The position numbers and the translations under genes were made by a program. Below the pieces are notes generated by a model. It searched no databases and had not been told where the DNA came from. It was given only the letters and a program-made list of their open reading frames with translations. From an uncultured Saprospiraceae bacterium (GTDB lineage: Bacteria; Bacteroidota; Bacteroidia; Chitinophagales; Saprospiraceae), in NCBI GenBank assembly GCA_937872385.1, contig CALMSO010000095.1:1-58680 (forward strand): a DNA stretch of 58,680 bases, read 5' to 3'. Positions 33,611 through 42,637 of this stretch are shown here, piece by piece; within the stretch, counting starts at the first letter, position 1; every line of letters starts with the position of its first letter.

Positions 33611-34978
33611 ATGAGAACGGCAATCCTTTTGTTGTGCCTGCTGTGCGCTTCGGCCTGCCAACAGCAGCCCGCACCAGAAAAAAATATTAGCACTACCAGC
33701 CTCGACCTCGACGACCTGCAGCGCCGTACTTTCAACTATTTCTGGGAAACCGTGGACACCTTCCCTTATCAGGTGCTCGACCGCTACCCTACCCTCAATT
33801 TTTCTAGCATCGCCGCTACCGGTTTTGGCTTGACAAGCTACATCGTAGGCGTTGAGCGTCAATTCATTACGCGTGCGCAAGCCGCCGAGCGGGTGCTCAA
33901 TACGTTACAGGTGCTGCGCGATCTGCCGCAAGGGCCCGAGCCTGCTGAAGTAGCTGGTTATAAAGGCTTTTTCTATCATTTTTTAACTTTAGACAAAGCC
34001 CTGCGCTATCGCCAGGTAGAACTTTCGACCATTGACACCGGGCTGCTGATGGCGGGCGTGCTGAGTGCAATGAGTTATTTCGACGCGGAGAATGACACCG
34101 AGCAGCAAATTCGGGACATCGCCGATTTTCTCTACCGCCGAGTAGAATGGGACTGGGCGATGAACGACCGCGGCACTATGAGCATGGGCTGGCACCCAGA
34201 GCGCGGCTTCCTGGACGCCAGTTGGCGCGGCTATAACGAAGCGATGGTGTTGCTCATCATGGCCATTGGCTCACCAACGCACCCCATTCCTACCGAAAGC
34301 TGGCAAAAATGGACCGACACTTACCAGTGGGGGGAATATTTCGGGCAGGCGCATGTCAACTTTGGGCCGCTTTTCGGGCATCAGTATTCGCATATGTACA
34401 TTGATTTTCGCGGCATCCAGGATGCTTACATGCGCGACAAAGGTATTGACTATTTTGAAAACTCGCGGCGCGCCACTTACGCCAATCGGGCTTATTGCAT
34501 GGCAAATCCTGCCGATTACATTGGCTACAGTGATAAAATATGGGGTTTGACCGCCTGCGATGGCCCCGGCAATCGCGGCAAAAATAATCCGAACATCTCT
34601 TTTTACGACTATCGCGCGCGCGGCGCGGCCCAGTGGCACGTAGTGGACGACGGTACCATCACCCCCACAGCGGCAGGTGGTTCTATTCCTTTTGCACCGG
34701 AAATTTGCATCCCCGCATTGGACGAAATGCACCGCCTTTACGGCAATAAAATCTACGACGAATACGGTTTCAAAGATGCTTTCAACTGGACGATCACCTA
34801 TGAAGACGGCACGCAGGGCTGGGTGGACAAGGACTACATCGGCATTGACCAGGGGCCTATTCTCATTCAACTCGAAAACTACCGCTCGGAATTGATTTGG
34901 AATATCATGAAAAAAAATCCTTACATCGTGGCGGGTTTGAAAAAAGCAGGCTTCACGGGGGGCTGGCTGGGGGAATAG
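33611..34978 (+). CDS. GH144-like glycoside hydrolase, lipoprotein
   Basis: 455 residues from the ATG at 33611 (a longer frame from 33590 lacks a signal). Lipobox LCASAC, so membrane-anchored. The catalytic barrel matches the GH144-like domain of the first PUL gene along its length: RRTFNYFWETVDTFPYQVLD, GFGLTSYIVGVERQFITRA, WRGYNEAMVLLIMAIGSP, FGHQYSHMYIDFRG, YANRAYCMANPADYIGYSD, IDQGPILIQLENYRSELIW. Family members cut beta-1,2-glucan (endo) or release sophorose from its ends. This single-domain lipoprotein probably acts in the periplasm or on the surface after the larger secreted enzyme. Confidence 0.85.
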   Translation: MRTAILLLCLLCASACQQQPAPEKNISTTSLDLDDLQRRTFNYFWETVDTFPYQVLDRYPTLNFSSIAATGFGLTSYIVGVERQFITRAQAAERVLNTLQVLRDLPQGPEPAEVAGYKGFFYHFLTLDKALRYRQVELSTIDTGLLMAGVLSAMSYFDAENDTEQQIRDIADFLYRRVEWDWAMNDRGTMSMGWHPERGFLDASWRGYNEAMVLLIMAIGSPTHPIPTESWQKWTDTYQWGEYFGQAHVNFGPLFGHQYSHMYIDFRGIQDAYMRDKGIDYFENSRRATYANRAYCMANPADYIGYSDKIWGLTACDGPGNRGKNNPNISFYDYRARGAAQWHVVDDGTITPTAAGGSIPFAPEICIPALDEMHRLYGNKIYDEYGFKDAFNWTITYEDGTQGWVDKDYIGIDQGPILIQLENYRSELIWNIMKKNPYIVAGLKKAGFTGGWLGE

Positions 34979-35153
34979 TACGATGGGGAATAGGTTTAAT
35001 AGGGGAATGGGGGAATAGGTTGAGAGGGGTTTAAAGGTTTATAAAAGTTGAATGGGGTGATAGGGGAATGCGGGAATAGGTTTAGAGGGGTTTTGTCCCG
35101 TCCTGAAATAGGTTGACAACAAAAAGTTGAGAAGTTGAGGGGGCAGCTCCAAA
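34979..35153 (+). other. Low-complexity intergenic stretch with GGGGAATAGG-type repeats
   Basis: 175 bp built from degenerate repeats such as GGGGAATAGGTTTA, GAGGGGTTT and AAGTTGAG. It includes TGTCCCGTCCTGAAAT (35094-35109), which recurs with one change at 40825-40840. It leads directly into the 7-mer array at 35154. No gene is seen. Confidence 0.5.
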
Positions 35154-35230
35154 ATCTAAAATCTATCATCTAAAATCTATCGTCTATTATCTATTGTCTG
35201 GCATCTGGCATCTAAAATCTATCGTCTATT
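35154..35230 (+). repeat. Heptanucleotide tandem repeat (11 units, RTCTNNN)
   Basis: Eleven contiguous 7-mers in perfect phase, each beginning ATCT or GTCT: ATCTAAA, ATCTATC, ATCTAAA, ATCTATC, GTCTATT, ATCTATT, GTCTGGC, ATCTGGC, ATCTAAA, ATCTATC, GTCTATT (listed in order). The array ends 17 bp before the GH3 start codon. Confidence 0.8.
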
Positions 35231-35247
35231 CTATAAAAATTACAAAC

Positions 35248-37473
35248 ATGATAAGGATATTACAATTGGCAGTTATTTTATTACTTTTAGTAAATGGAAT
35301 GCTCGTGGCGCAGCCTATGAGTGAGGCAGAAATTAATCGCAAAATAGACGCACTGCTGGCGCAAATGACGCTTGAAGAAAAAGTCGGGCAACTCACGCTG
35401 TTCACCAGCGACTGGGATGTGACGGGCCCCACTATTCGTGCAGGTTACAAAGCGGATATTCAGTCGGGGCGCTGTGGCAATATTTTCAATGCGCATACTG
35501 CTAAGTACAACCGTGAGTTGCAACGCATCGCTGTGGAAGAAACCCGCCTGAAAATACCGCTGCTCTTTGGCTACGATGTCATTCACGGCTATAAAACCAT
35601 TTTTCCCATTCCGCTGGGCGAAACCGCCAGTTGGGATTTGGCTGCTATTGAAACCGGCGCACGTATTGCCGCCATCGAAGCGACGGCTGCCGGGCTACAC
35701 TGGACTTTTGCCCCCATGGTGGATATCGCGCGCGACCCGCGCTGGGGCCGCATTATGGAAGGTGCAGGTGAAGATCACTACCTCGGCTCATTGGCAGCGG
35801 CCGCACGGGTAAAGGGTTTTCAGGGCGATGACATCGGCGCGCCCAACACTATGCTGGCTTGCGTAAAGCATTTTGCCGCTTATGGCGCGGGGCAGGCTGG
35901 CCGCGATTACCACACCGTGGATATGTCGGAGCGAATGCTGCGCGAGCAATACTTACCGCCTTACAAAGCCGCCATTGACGCGGGCGCCTACACCGTAATG
36001 ACTTCTTTTAATGAATACGATGGCGTGCCGGCTTCGGGCAGTGTGTTTTTGCTGCGCGATATTCTGCGCAATGAGTGGGGCTTTAAGGGCTTCGTGGTGA
36101 CCGATTACACTTCTATCAATGAAATGGTGCCGCATGGCGTGGTTGCTAATGACAAAGACGCGGGCGAACTCGCGCTCAACGCAGGCGTGGACATGGATAT
36201 GCAAGGGGCCGTATTCTACAATTACCTCGACGAACTGCTCAAGGAAAAACGCATTGATATAGCACAAATTGACGAAGCAGTGCGTAATGTGCTGCGTACC
36301 AAGTACTTACTCGGCTTATTTGATGACCCGTACCGCTACAGCGACGAAAGCCGCCAGGAACAATTGCTACTGGCCCCAGCCCACCGCGAAGCCGCCCGCG
36401 ATGTAGCGCGCAAGTCCATCGTGTTGTTGAAAAATGAGAAAAATACCTTGCCCTTATCGAAAAACTTGAAAACAGTAGCGGTCATTGGGCCTTTAGCTGA
36501 CAACCAAAGCGAACTGAAAGGCGCCTGGTCGGGTGCCGGCGAAGACCAGCACAGCGTAAGTTTGCTCACTGGCATTCGCAACAAACTCAGCGGCAGCGTG
36601 CGCATTAGTCACGCCAAAGGTTGTGATTTTGAAGGCACGGACAAATCGAACTTCAAAGCAGCCATTGATTTAGCAAAAAAATCCGACGCGGTGGTAGTGG
36701 CCGTTGGCGAAACCGCATGGATGAGCGGCGAAGCGGCCAGTCGGTCGAGCATTCGGCTGCCAGGCGTACAATCGGATTTGGTAAAAGAACTCGTAGCCAC
36801 CGGCAAACCAGTAATTGTGGTGCTGATGAACGGCCGTCCCTTAGCCATTCCTGAGGTTGACGCCATTGCGCCAGCTATTCTGGAAACTTGGTTCCTCGGC
36901 ACCGAAACAGGCAACGCCATTGCCGATGTGCTCTTTGGCGATTACAATCCAAGCGGAAAGCTACCGGTCACTTTCCCACGCAACGAAGGGCAGATTCCGA
37001 TTCATTATAATATGAAAAACACCGGCCGCCCGATGAATCCCGACAACAAATACACCAGTAAATACTTAGACGTACCCAACACCCCACTCTACCCTTTCGG
37101 CTACGGGCTGAGCTACACAACTTTTGAGTATAGCGACATTCGCGTAAGCAAAACCGTTTTCACGCCTCGGGAAGCCTTGAACATCCGTGTCACAGTGACC
37201 AACAGTGGCCCCCGCGACGGCGAGGAAGTGGTGCAACTATACGTGCGCGACCTGGTGGGCAGCGTGACCCGTCCGGTACTCGAACTCAAAGGTTTTCAGA
37301 AGATTATGCTCAAAGCCGGCGAAAGTCGGGAAGTGACGTTTACGCTTACCGCAAATGACCTGCGTTTCTACGACCGGCAGATGAATTTTACGTACGAACC
37401 CGGCGATTTTGACATTTTCGTTGGAACGAATTCGGCAGATACGAAATCCGTACGGGTGAAATTGGTTGAGTAG
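35248..37473 (+). CDS. GH3 beta-glucosidase, exported
   Basis: 741 residues from the ATG at 35248 (signal peptide MIRILQLAVILLLLVNGMLV); the upstream extension runs through the heptamer array. The N-terminal barrel (LTLEEKVGQLTLF, PLLFGYDVIHGYKTIFPIPL) resembles BglX. MVDIARDPRWGRIMEGAGED and LACVKHFAAYGA are GH3 signatures. The nucleophile is the Asp of GFVVTDYTSI. The C-terminal sandwich and Fn3-like domain end it (PLYPFGYGLSYTTFEY). It removes terminal beta-glucose from oligosaccharides. In Bacteroides a GH3 enzyme encoded beside GH144 acts on sophoro-oligosaccharides; by context the same is likely here. Confidence 0.93.
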   Translation: MIRILQLAVILLLLVNGMLVAQPMSEAEINRKIDALLAQMTLEEKVGQLTLFTSDWDVTGPTIRAGYKADIQSGRCGNIFNAHTAKYNRELQRIAVEETRLKIPLLFGYDVIHGYKTIFPIPLGETASWDLAAIETGARIAAIEATAAGLHWTFAPMVDIARDPRWGRIMEGAGEDHYLGSLAAAARVKGFQGDDIGAPNTMLACVKHFAAYGAGQAGRDYHTVDMSERMLREQYLPPYKAAIDAGAYTVMTSFNEYDGVPASGSVFLLRDILRNEWGFKGFVVTDYTSINEMVPHGVVANDKDAGELALNAGVDMDMQGAVFYNYLDELLKEKRIDIAQIDEAVRNVLRTKYLLGLFDDPYRYSDESRQEQLLLAPAHREAARDVARKSIVLLKNEKNTLPLSKNLKTVAVIGPLADNQSELKGAWSGAGEDQHSVSLLTGIRNKLSGSVRISHAKGCDFEGTDKSNFKAAIDLAKKSDAVVVAVGETAWMSGEAASRSSIRLPGVQSDLVKELVATGKPVIVVLMNGRPLAIPEVDAIAPAILETWFLGTETGNAIADVLFGDYNPSGKLPVTFPRNEGQIPIHYNMKNTGRPMNPDNKYTSKYLDVPNTPLYPFGYGLSYTTFEYSDIRVSKTVFTPREALNIRVTVTNSGPRDGEEVVQLYVRDLVGSVTRPVLELKGFQKIMLKAGESREVTFTLTANDLRFYDRQMNFTYEPGDFDIFVGTNSADTKSVRVKLVE

Positions 37474-37529
37474 ATGTGGATGAATGGGGATATAGGGGAA
37501 TAGGACGAATAGGGCAAAACGCTGGCTGG

Positions 37530-37560
37530 GATTTTGTAAATCTTTAAGATTTGCAAAATC
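37530..37560. repeat. Inverted repeat between GH3 and SusC genes
   Basis: Two 15-nt arms around one central T, inner part AAATCTT-T-AAGATTT, one G-T pair. It sits 56 bp after the GH3 stop and 85 bp before the SusC start. No T run follows, so it is either an operator, an mRNA-stabilising hairpin or a palindromic repeat. Confidence 0.5.
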
Positions 37561-37591
37561 TGAAAAGTACTTATTATCAATTGCCTGTATT

Positions 37592-37619
37592 GCGAATAGC
37601 AAACAGCAAATAGCGAACA
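37592..37619 (+). repeat. Heptanucleotide tandem repeat (4 units, GCRAAYA)
   Basis: Four contiguous 7-mers: GCGAATA, GCAAACA, GCAAATA, GCGAACA. They lie 26 bp ahead of the SusC start codon and share the word GCRAANA with the array at 40768 behind the same gene. Confidence 0.7.
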
Positions 37620-37645
37620 GCATTATCACTAAAAAACTTAAGCTG

Positions 37646-40600
37646 ATGAATACAACAATACCAATGCTTTGCAAACGCTTGGCGCCGCAGGTCGGGATAC
37701 TTCTCCTGGCATTGCTGTGCAGCGCGGCCTTACACGGGCAGGTCACCGTCAGAGGGGTGGTCACTGCCGCCGAAAACGCAGAAACCCTTATCGGGGTGAA
37801 TATTCAGGTGAAGAATACGACGATTGGCACGATTACGGATGTTGACGGCAGCTACGAATTGCAAGCACCCGCCGCCGACGCAGTGCTGGTGTTTTCTTAC
37901 ATCGGCTATCGCACGCAGGAAATAGCGCTAAACGGCCGCACTACGCTCAATGTGACAATGGATATTGACGCTGGCGTATTGGAAGAAGTGGTCGTCGTGG
38001 GCTACGGAACCCAACGCAAAGGCGACCTCACCGGCGCTGTATCCACCCTGAAAGGTGAAGAATTGACGCGGGTACCAACGGCTTCGGTGCAACAGGCTTT
38101 ACAGGGTAAAATACCTGGTGTTCAGGTAGTTACGGCTTCCGGCCGGCCCGGCGACGGCGCAGTGGTACGGGTACGGGGCATCGGTACGCTCAACAACGCC
38201 GACCCGCTCTACGTGGTGGACGGCATCATTCTGGGGAATGTGGGCAATATCACCGATTTTGTGAATCCCAACGATATTGAAAACATTAGCGTGCTGAAAG
38301 ACGCTTCGGCTACTGCTATTTATGGTGCGCGTGGTGCCAACGGCGTCATTCTCATTACAACCAAAAGAGGTACGCCAGGAGACCGCGCAGTCATCTCGTT
38401 TTCAAGCTATTATGCCTCGCAGGAAATTGTACGTACCATTCCGCTGACCAATGCCCGCGAGTACGCTACCTTGGCTAATGAAGTGATTCGCAACGAAACC
38501 AACAACCCGAACGCGCCGGTACCTTTCCCCGACCCCGATGCGCTGGGCGAAGGCACCGATTGGCAAAGCGAAGTGTATCGCCGCGCCCCGATGCGCAATT
38601 ATAATCTCTCGATTAGCGGCGCTTCCGACCGGGTGAGTTACAATATCAGCGGCGATGTATTCGACCAGCGGGGCATCATTCCCGGCTCGGTGTATCAACG
38701 CATTACCATTCGCGCTAATAGCGAATATAAGGTAAAAAATTATTTAAAACTCGGTCATAATCTGTCGTTTATACATGTGGACGAAAGTAATGCGCCAGGC
38801 GTAACTGGCAATGCTTACCGCGCCGACCCCACCGTCATCGGCCGCGATGCCGACGGCAACTATGGCAATACATCCACCCGCTCATCGGTGGCTAACCCCT
38901 TGGGGCAGCTCGAATTTGAAAATGATAATGAAAACAGGAACAATCGCCTGTTGGGTACGCTGTACGCCGATTTCAGTTTCCTAAAGCACTTTGTTTTTCG
39001 TAGTAGTTTTGGTCTAAATCTGTTTCGCGGTGGTTTTCAGAGTTTTGTGCCAGAATTCATGGTCACGCCTCAGCAGATGCGTTTGGTCAATTCCTTGAAC
39101 ATTTCACGCTCGGAAAGCACCAACTGGCTCTGGGAAAATACCCTGAGCTACAACCGCGACTGGCGCAACATCCGCCTCGGCGTGGTGGGCGGCGTCACTG
39201 CCCAAGAAAACTATTCGGGCTTCTTGTCGGCTTCGGCTCAAGATCTACCCTTCAACGACCCGGCGCTGCGCTTCATTCCGCTGTCGGACTTAGACAGTCG
39301 CACCGTCAATCAGGGCGCTTCCGAATGGAGTATGCTCTCTTACCTCCTGCGCGTGAATACGACCCTATTTGAAAAATATTTGGTCACTGCATCTATCCGA
39401 GCCGACGGCTCCTCGCGTTTTGGTCGCAACAATCGCTTTGGCTACTTCCCCTCCTTTGCCTTTGGCTGGCGCCTCACCGAAGAGGAATTTTTTAAAGACC
39501 AGACGCTGTTCAGCAATCTAAAAATGCGTGCTGGCTGGGGCCTTACCGGCAATGACCAGTTGGGCAGCGACTACGCCAGTAAAGCTACCATCAGCTCACA
39601 GTTGTTTGCTGTTTTTGGTGTAAATGAAGACATTGTCAATGGCGCTACGCTGGTAGAATTATCCAATCCCGACCTACGCTGGGAAAGCACAGCGCAGTCC
39701 AATATCGGTGTTGAAATAGGCTTTTTGAAAAACCGCCTCAACCTCGAAGTGGATTATTACACCCGTACCACCAACGACATCCTCTGGCGCGTGCCCATAC
39801 CCGGCTCGGTGGGGCTGGAAGCACCTCCGGTAATCAATGCCGCCAAAGTGCGCAATAGCGGTTTCGACTTTGTACTCAACTGGCAAGACCGGAAAACCGT
39901 GGGCTACCGCGTCACCGTGACCGGCTCGACTATCAACAACGAAGTGCTGCAACTCAGCGATGGCGAAGAAGAATTCCGCGGCGGGGGCCTTGGCTTCGGC
40001 GGCGAACTGGGTACCATTACCCGCGCTGGACTGCCCGTTGGCTCGTTCTTTGGCTATCAAACGGATGGCGTCATCCAGACCCAAGAACAACTCGACGCAC
40101 TCAACGCCCGCGCCCGTGAGCTGACCGGCAATCCGAATGCTTTCTGGCGCAGCGCGAGCACCCGCCCCGGCGATTTGCTCTTCCGCGACCTCAACGGCGA
40201 CGGCATCATTGATGGGCGCGACCGCACCATACTCGGCAACGCCATCCCAGATGTGGTGTATGGCTTGAGCCTCGGCGTGGATTACAAAGGCTTCGACCTT
40301 TCGGTAGATTTTACCGGTCAAGCCGGCAATCAGATTATCAATTCTAAGAAAATGGCGCGTTTCAATACGCCCAATTTCGAGCGCAGCTACCTCGACCGCT
40401 GGACGGGGCCGGGCACCAGCAATAGCGAACCCCGCGTAACTAATAGCGGCGACAACTACCTGCTGACGCCTCGCTTCATCGAAAACGGCTCTTTTCTGTT
40501 GCTGCGCAACGTGCAACTCAGCTACACCCTGCCGTCCAATTTGACGCAGAAGTTTTATTTTACCAACCTGCGGGTATATGTATCAGGTAGCAACCTGCAT

Positions 40601-40726
40601 TATTGGACGGAGTATAGCGGCTATACCCCCGAAATCATTAGCGGCTCGCCGTTTGAATCGGGTATTGACCGGGGCGTGTATCCCGTAGCGCGGGTTTATA
40701 CCGTTGGGTTGAATGCGTCGTTTTGA
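37646..40726 (+). CDS. susC: SusC/RagA-family TonB-linked outer membrane transporter
   Basis: 1026 residues. Signal peptide to ~residue 32 (ALLCSAALHGQ), carboxypeptidase-D-like domain (VRGVVTAAENAETLIGVNI, TITDVDGSYELQAP), TonB-box-like EEVVVVGYGTQRKGDLTGAV, plug with the SusC signature DASATAIYGARGANGVILIT, and a long barrel ending in VGLNASF. It is the gated pore that takes oligosaccharides through the outer membrane together with SusD. The symbol marks the family, not the starch specificity. Heptamer repeats flank the gene on both sides. Confidence 0.95.
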   Translation: MNTTIPMLCKRLAPQVGILLLALLCSAALHGQVTVRGVVTAAENAETLIGVNIQVKNTTIGTITDVDGSYELQAPAADAVLVFSYIGYRTQEIALNGRTTLNVTMDIDAGVLEEVVVVGYGTQRKGDLTGAVSTLKGEELTRVPTASVQQALQGKIPGVQVVTASGRPGDGAVVRVRGIGTLNNADPLYVVDGIILGNVGNITDFVNPNDIENISVLKDASATAIYGARGANGVILITTKRGTPGDRAVISFSSYYASQEIVRTIPLTNAREYATLANEVIRNETNNPNAPVPFPDPDALGEGTDWQSEVYRRAPMRNYNLSISGASDRVSYNISGDVFDQRGIIPGSVYQRITIRANSEYKVKNYLKLGHNLSFIHVDESNAPGVTGNAYRADPTVIGRDADGNYGNTSTRSSVANPLGQLEFENDNENRNNRLLGTLYADFSFLKHFVFRSSFGLNLFRGGFQSFVPEFMVTPQQMRLVNSLNISRSESTNWLWENTLSYNRDWRNIRLGVVGGVTAQENYSGFLSASAQDLPFNDPALRFIPLSDLDSRTVNQGASEWSMLSYLLRVNTTLFEKYLVTASIRADGSSRFGRNNRFGYFPSFAFGWRLTEEEFFKDQTLFSNLKMRAGWGLTGNDQLGSDYASKATISSQLFAVFGVNEDIVNGATLVELSNPDLRWESTAQSNIGVEIGFLKNRLNLEVDYYTRTTNDILWRVPIPGSVGLEAPPVINAAKVRNSGFDFVLNWQDRKTVGYRVTVTGSTINNEVLQLSDGEEEFRGGGLGFGGELGTITRAGLPVGSFFGYQTDGVIQTQEQLDALNARARELTGNPNAFWRSASTRPGDLLFRDLNGDGIIDGRDRTILGNAIPDVVYGLSLGVDYKGFDLSVDFTGQAGNQIINSKKMARFNTPNFERSYLDRWTGPGTSNSEPRVTNSGDNYLLTPRFIENGSFLLLRNVQLSYTLPSNLTQKFYFTNLRVYVSGSNLHYWTEYSGYTPEIISGSPFESGIDRGVYPVARVYTVGLNASF

Positions 40727-40767
40727 GGAGGGTTAAGGGGGTAAAGGTTTAGAAAGGTTTAGAGGGG

Positions 40768-40823
40768 GCGAAAAGCAAAAAGCAAAAAGCGAAAAGCAAA
40801 CAGCGAACAGCGAACAGCAAACA
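40768..40823 (+). repeat. Heptanucleotide tandem repeat (8 units, GCRAAMA)
   Basis: Eight contiguous 7-mers in perfect phase: GCGAAAA, GCAAAAA, GCAAAAA, GCGAAAA, GCAAACA, GCGAACA, GCGAACA, GCAAACA. Right after it comes TGTCCCGTCGTGAAAT (40825-40840), a near copy of 35094-35109, and then ATCTGGCATCTAAA, the word of the 35154 array. Confidence 0.8.
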
Positions 40824-40996
40824 GTGTCCCGTCGTGAAATCTGGCATCTAAAAACCTAGCATCGTCAAGAAATAACTTTCGCGTTTAATATTTTATATTT
40901 TGCGGTTTAGAAGCGTTGAAAAGTTGAGAAAGGTTGAGATGAATGTTATAAACTTCAACTACAAATTCATTGTTCAAAATTATAAAATCATTGGTT

Positions 40997-42466
40997 ATGA
41001 AACATAGATTCTTTCGTATGTTCTTTGCTTTAAGCTTGCTGTGGGGCGCGGCGGCTTGCACGGATTTTTTAGAAAAAGAGCCGCTTGGTCTCATCACCGA
41101 GGATGCTTATTTCAAAACGCCGGAACACGCCGTGGAGGCAGTCAACGCAGTGTATAACATGCTGCGCCGCTGGGAAGTGCACGTTTTCAGCTATATTGGC
41201 ATGACCGACATCATTTCGGATGACGCCGACAAGGGCAGCACCCCTACCGACGCGAGTTTTTTGTTAGAATTAGAAAATTTCAGCTTCAATGCGACCAACA
41301 TTGCACCTTTAGGCGTGTGGCAAGGCTACTACCGCGGCATCCACCGAGCGAATGTAGCGATTGAGCGCATTCCGCAAATTGAAATGAACGCTGCCCTGCG
41401 CGATCGCTTAGTAGGCGAAGCAAAGTTTCTGCGGGGTTATTTTTATTTCAATTTAGTGCGTTGGTTTGGCGATGTGCCATTGATAACCAGACCTTTGCCG
41501 CCCGATGAGTTCAAGCAGCCGCGCGCGCCCAAAGAGCAGGTGTATGCGCAAATCATCAAAGACCTTGAGGAAGCTGCGGCCGTACTGCCTGCCACTCATT
41601 CTGCTGCCGATCGTGGTCGCGTGACGCGCGGCTCGGCCAATGGCATGTTAGCGAAAGTATATCTTACCCTCGGCGATTTCCAGCGTACCGAGCAGTATGC
41701 CTTGACGGTAATCAATTCCGGGACGTATGCCTTGTTTCCAAACTATGAAAGACTCTTCCAGAAAGAAGGCGAAATGTCCTCAGAATCGGTGTTTGAGGTA
41801 GTAACTACTGCCGACCAACAGGGGCTGGGTGGCTCGCAATTCAACGAAGTGCAGGGCGTGCGCGGCGTGCCCAACCTCGGCTGGGGCTTCAACCGCCCCT
41901 CGGATGATTTGATCCGAGCTTACGAACCCGGCGACCCGCGCCGCGAAGCCACCATCCTCTATGTGGGTGAGGTACTGCCCGATGGCACAGCTATCGTAGA
42001 AGACAACCCGGAAACCATCAACGAGCGCTACAACCAAAAAGCCTGGGTGCCTCGCCGCCCCGATGGACGGAATGGCGCCGGTGGTGGCAATATTCGCATC
42101 TTGCGCTACGCCGATGTGCTGCTCATGGCTGCCGAAGCGCTCAACGAAAATGGCAAAACGCAAGAAGCCCTCACCTACCTCAATCAGGTGCGCACTCGCG
42201 CCCGTGGCACCCGCCCGGCAACGGTGCTGCCCAACGTGACCGTGACCGACCGCGCCCAACTGCGCCAACGCATCTGGCAAGAACGCCGCGTAGAGCTGGC
42301 CATGGAACAACAACGCTGGTTCGATCTGCTGCGCCAGGGCCGCGCCGGAGCCGTCATGAAAGCCCTCGGCAAAAACTTCCAAGAAGGCAAGCACGAGCTG
42401 TTCCCCATTCCGCAAAACGAAGTGGACCTCAGCGGCGGGCTGATTACACAGAATCCGAATTATTGA
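40997..42466 (+). CDS. susD: SusD/RagB-family surface glycan-binding lipoprotein
   Basis: 489 residues from the ATG at 40997 (MKHRFFRMFFALSLLWGAAAC with lipobox GAAC-type Cys). The SusD fold shows in TDFLEKEPLGLITEDAYFKT, NAVYNMLRRWE, AKFLRGYFYFNLVRWFGDVP, the TPR-like middle, and the C-terminal LRYADVLLMAAEALNENG and IWQERRVELAMEQQRWFDLL. It caps the SusC pore and binds the incoming glycan. Its last 13 codons and terminator are repeated 12.1 kb downstream, at the far edge of the toxin island. Confidence 0.95.
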   Translation: MKHRFFRMFFALSLLWGAAACTDFLEKEPLGLITEDAYFKTPEHAVEAVNAVYNMLRRWEVHVFSYIGMTDIISDDADKGSTPTDASFLLELENFSFNATNIAPLGVWQGYYRGIHRANVAIERIPQIEMNAALRDRLVGEAKFLRGYFYFNLVRWFGDVPLITRPLPPDEFKQPRAPKEQVYAQIIKDLEEAAAVLPATHSAADRGRVTRGSANGMLAKVYLTLGDFQRTEQYALTVINSGTYALFPNYERLFQKEGEMSSESVFEVVTTADQQGLGGSQFNEVQGVRGVPNLGWGFNRPSDDLIRAYEPGDPRREATILYVGEVLPDGTAIVEDNPETINERYNQKAWVPRRPDGRNGAGGGNIRILRYADVLLMAAEALNENGKTQEALTYLNQVRTRARGTRPATVLPNVTVTDRAQLRQRIWQERRVELAMEQQRWFDLLRQGRAGAVMKALGKNFQEGKHELFPIPQNEVDLSGGLITQNPNY

Positions 42467-42555
42467 GTGATAAATAACCTTAGCCTTGTTACAAGCAGAA
42501 AAACTGCGGTTGCTGATCCAAGTAATCGCAGTTTTTTTGAAAAAAGGGAGTGTTA
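42425..42555 (+). repeat. 131-bp direct repeat, left copy (island boundary)
   Basis: Covers the last 13 codons plus stop of susD and its terminator. It matches 54569-54699 at 130 of 131 positions (G at 42467 versus A at 54611). Sequence before and after the two copies is unrelated. Confidence 0.95.
42499..42538 (+). terminator. Rho-independent terminator of susD
   Basis: Stem AAAAACTGCG / CGCAGTTTTT extended by a G-T pair and TTGCT / AGTAA around the loop GATCCA, ending in seven T. A second identical copy lies at 54643-54682. Confidence 0.85.
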
Positions 42556-42606
42556 TACGATTTGAGATCAAAAAACTATTTTTTTAGTTAAAGTTTATGC
42601 TTGCTC

Positions 42607-42637
42607 TTGACAAGATGAATTAATAATTATAATTTTG
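42607..42637 (+). promoter_or_regulatory. Bacteroidota-type promoter of the Rhs gene
   Basis: -33 TTG (42607-42609), 20-nt spacer, -7 TAATTTTG (42630-42637). It lies inside the island 57 bp beyond the left direct repeat, so the island brings its own promoter. The leader to the Rhs start codon would be ~228 nt; I saw no clear structure in it. Confidence 0.55.

Noticed and set aside
39674..40516. A 280-codon frame opposite susC, and a 263-codon frame (41780-42571) opposite susD
   Set aside because: Antisense shadows of G+C-rich coding sequence; the sense proteins are unmistakable.
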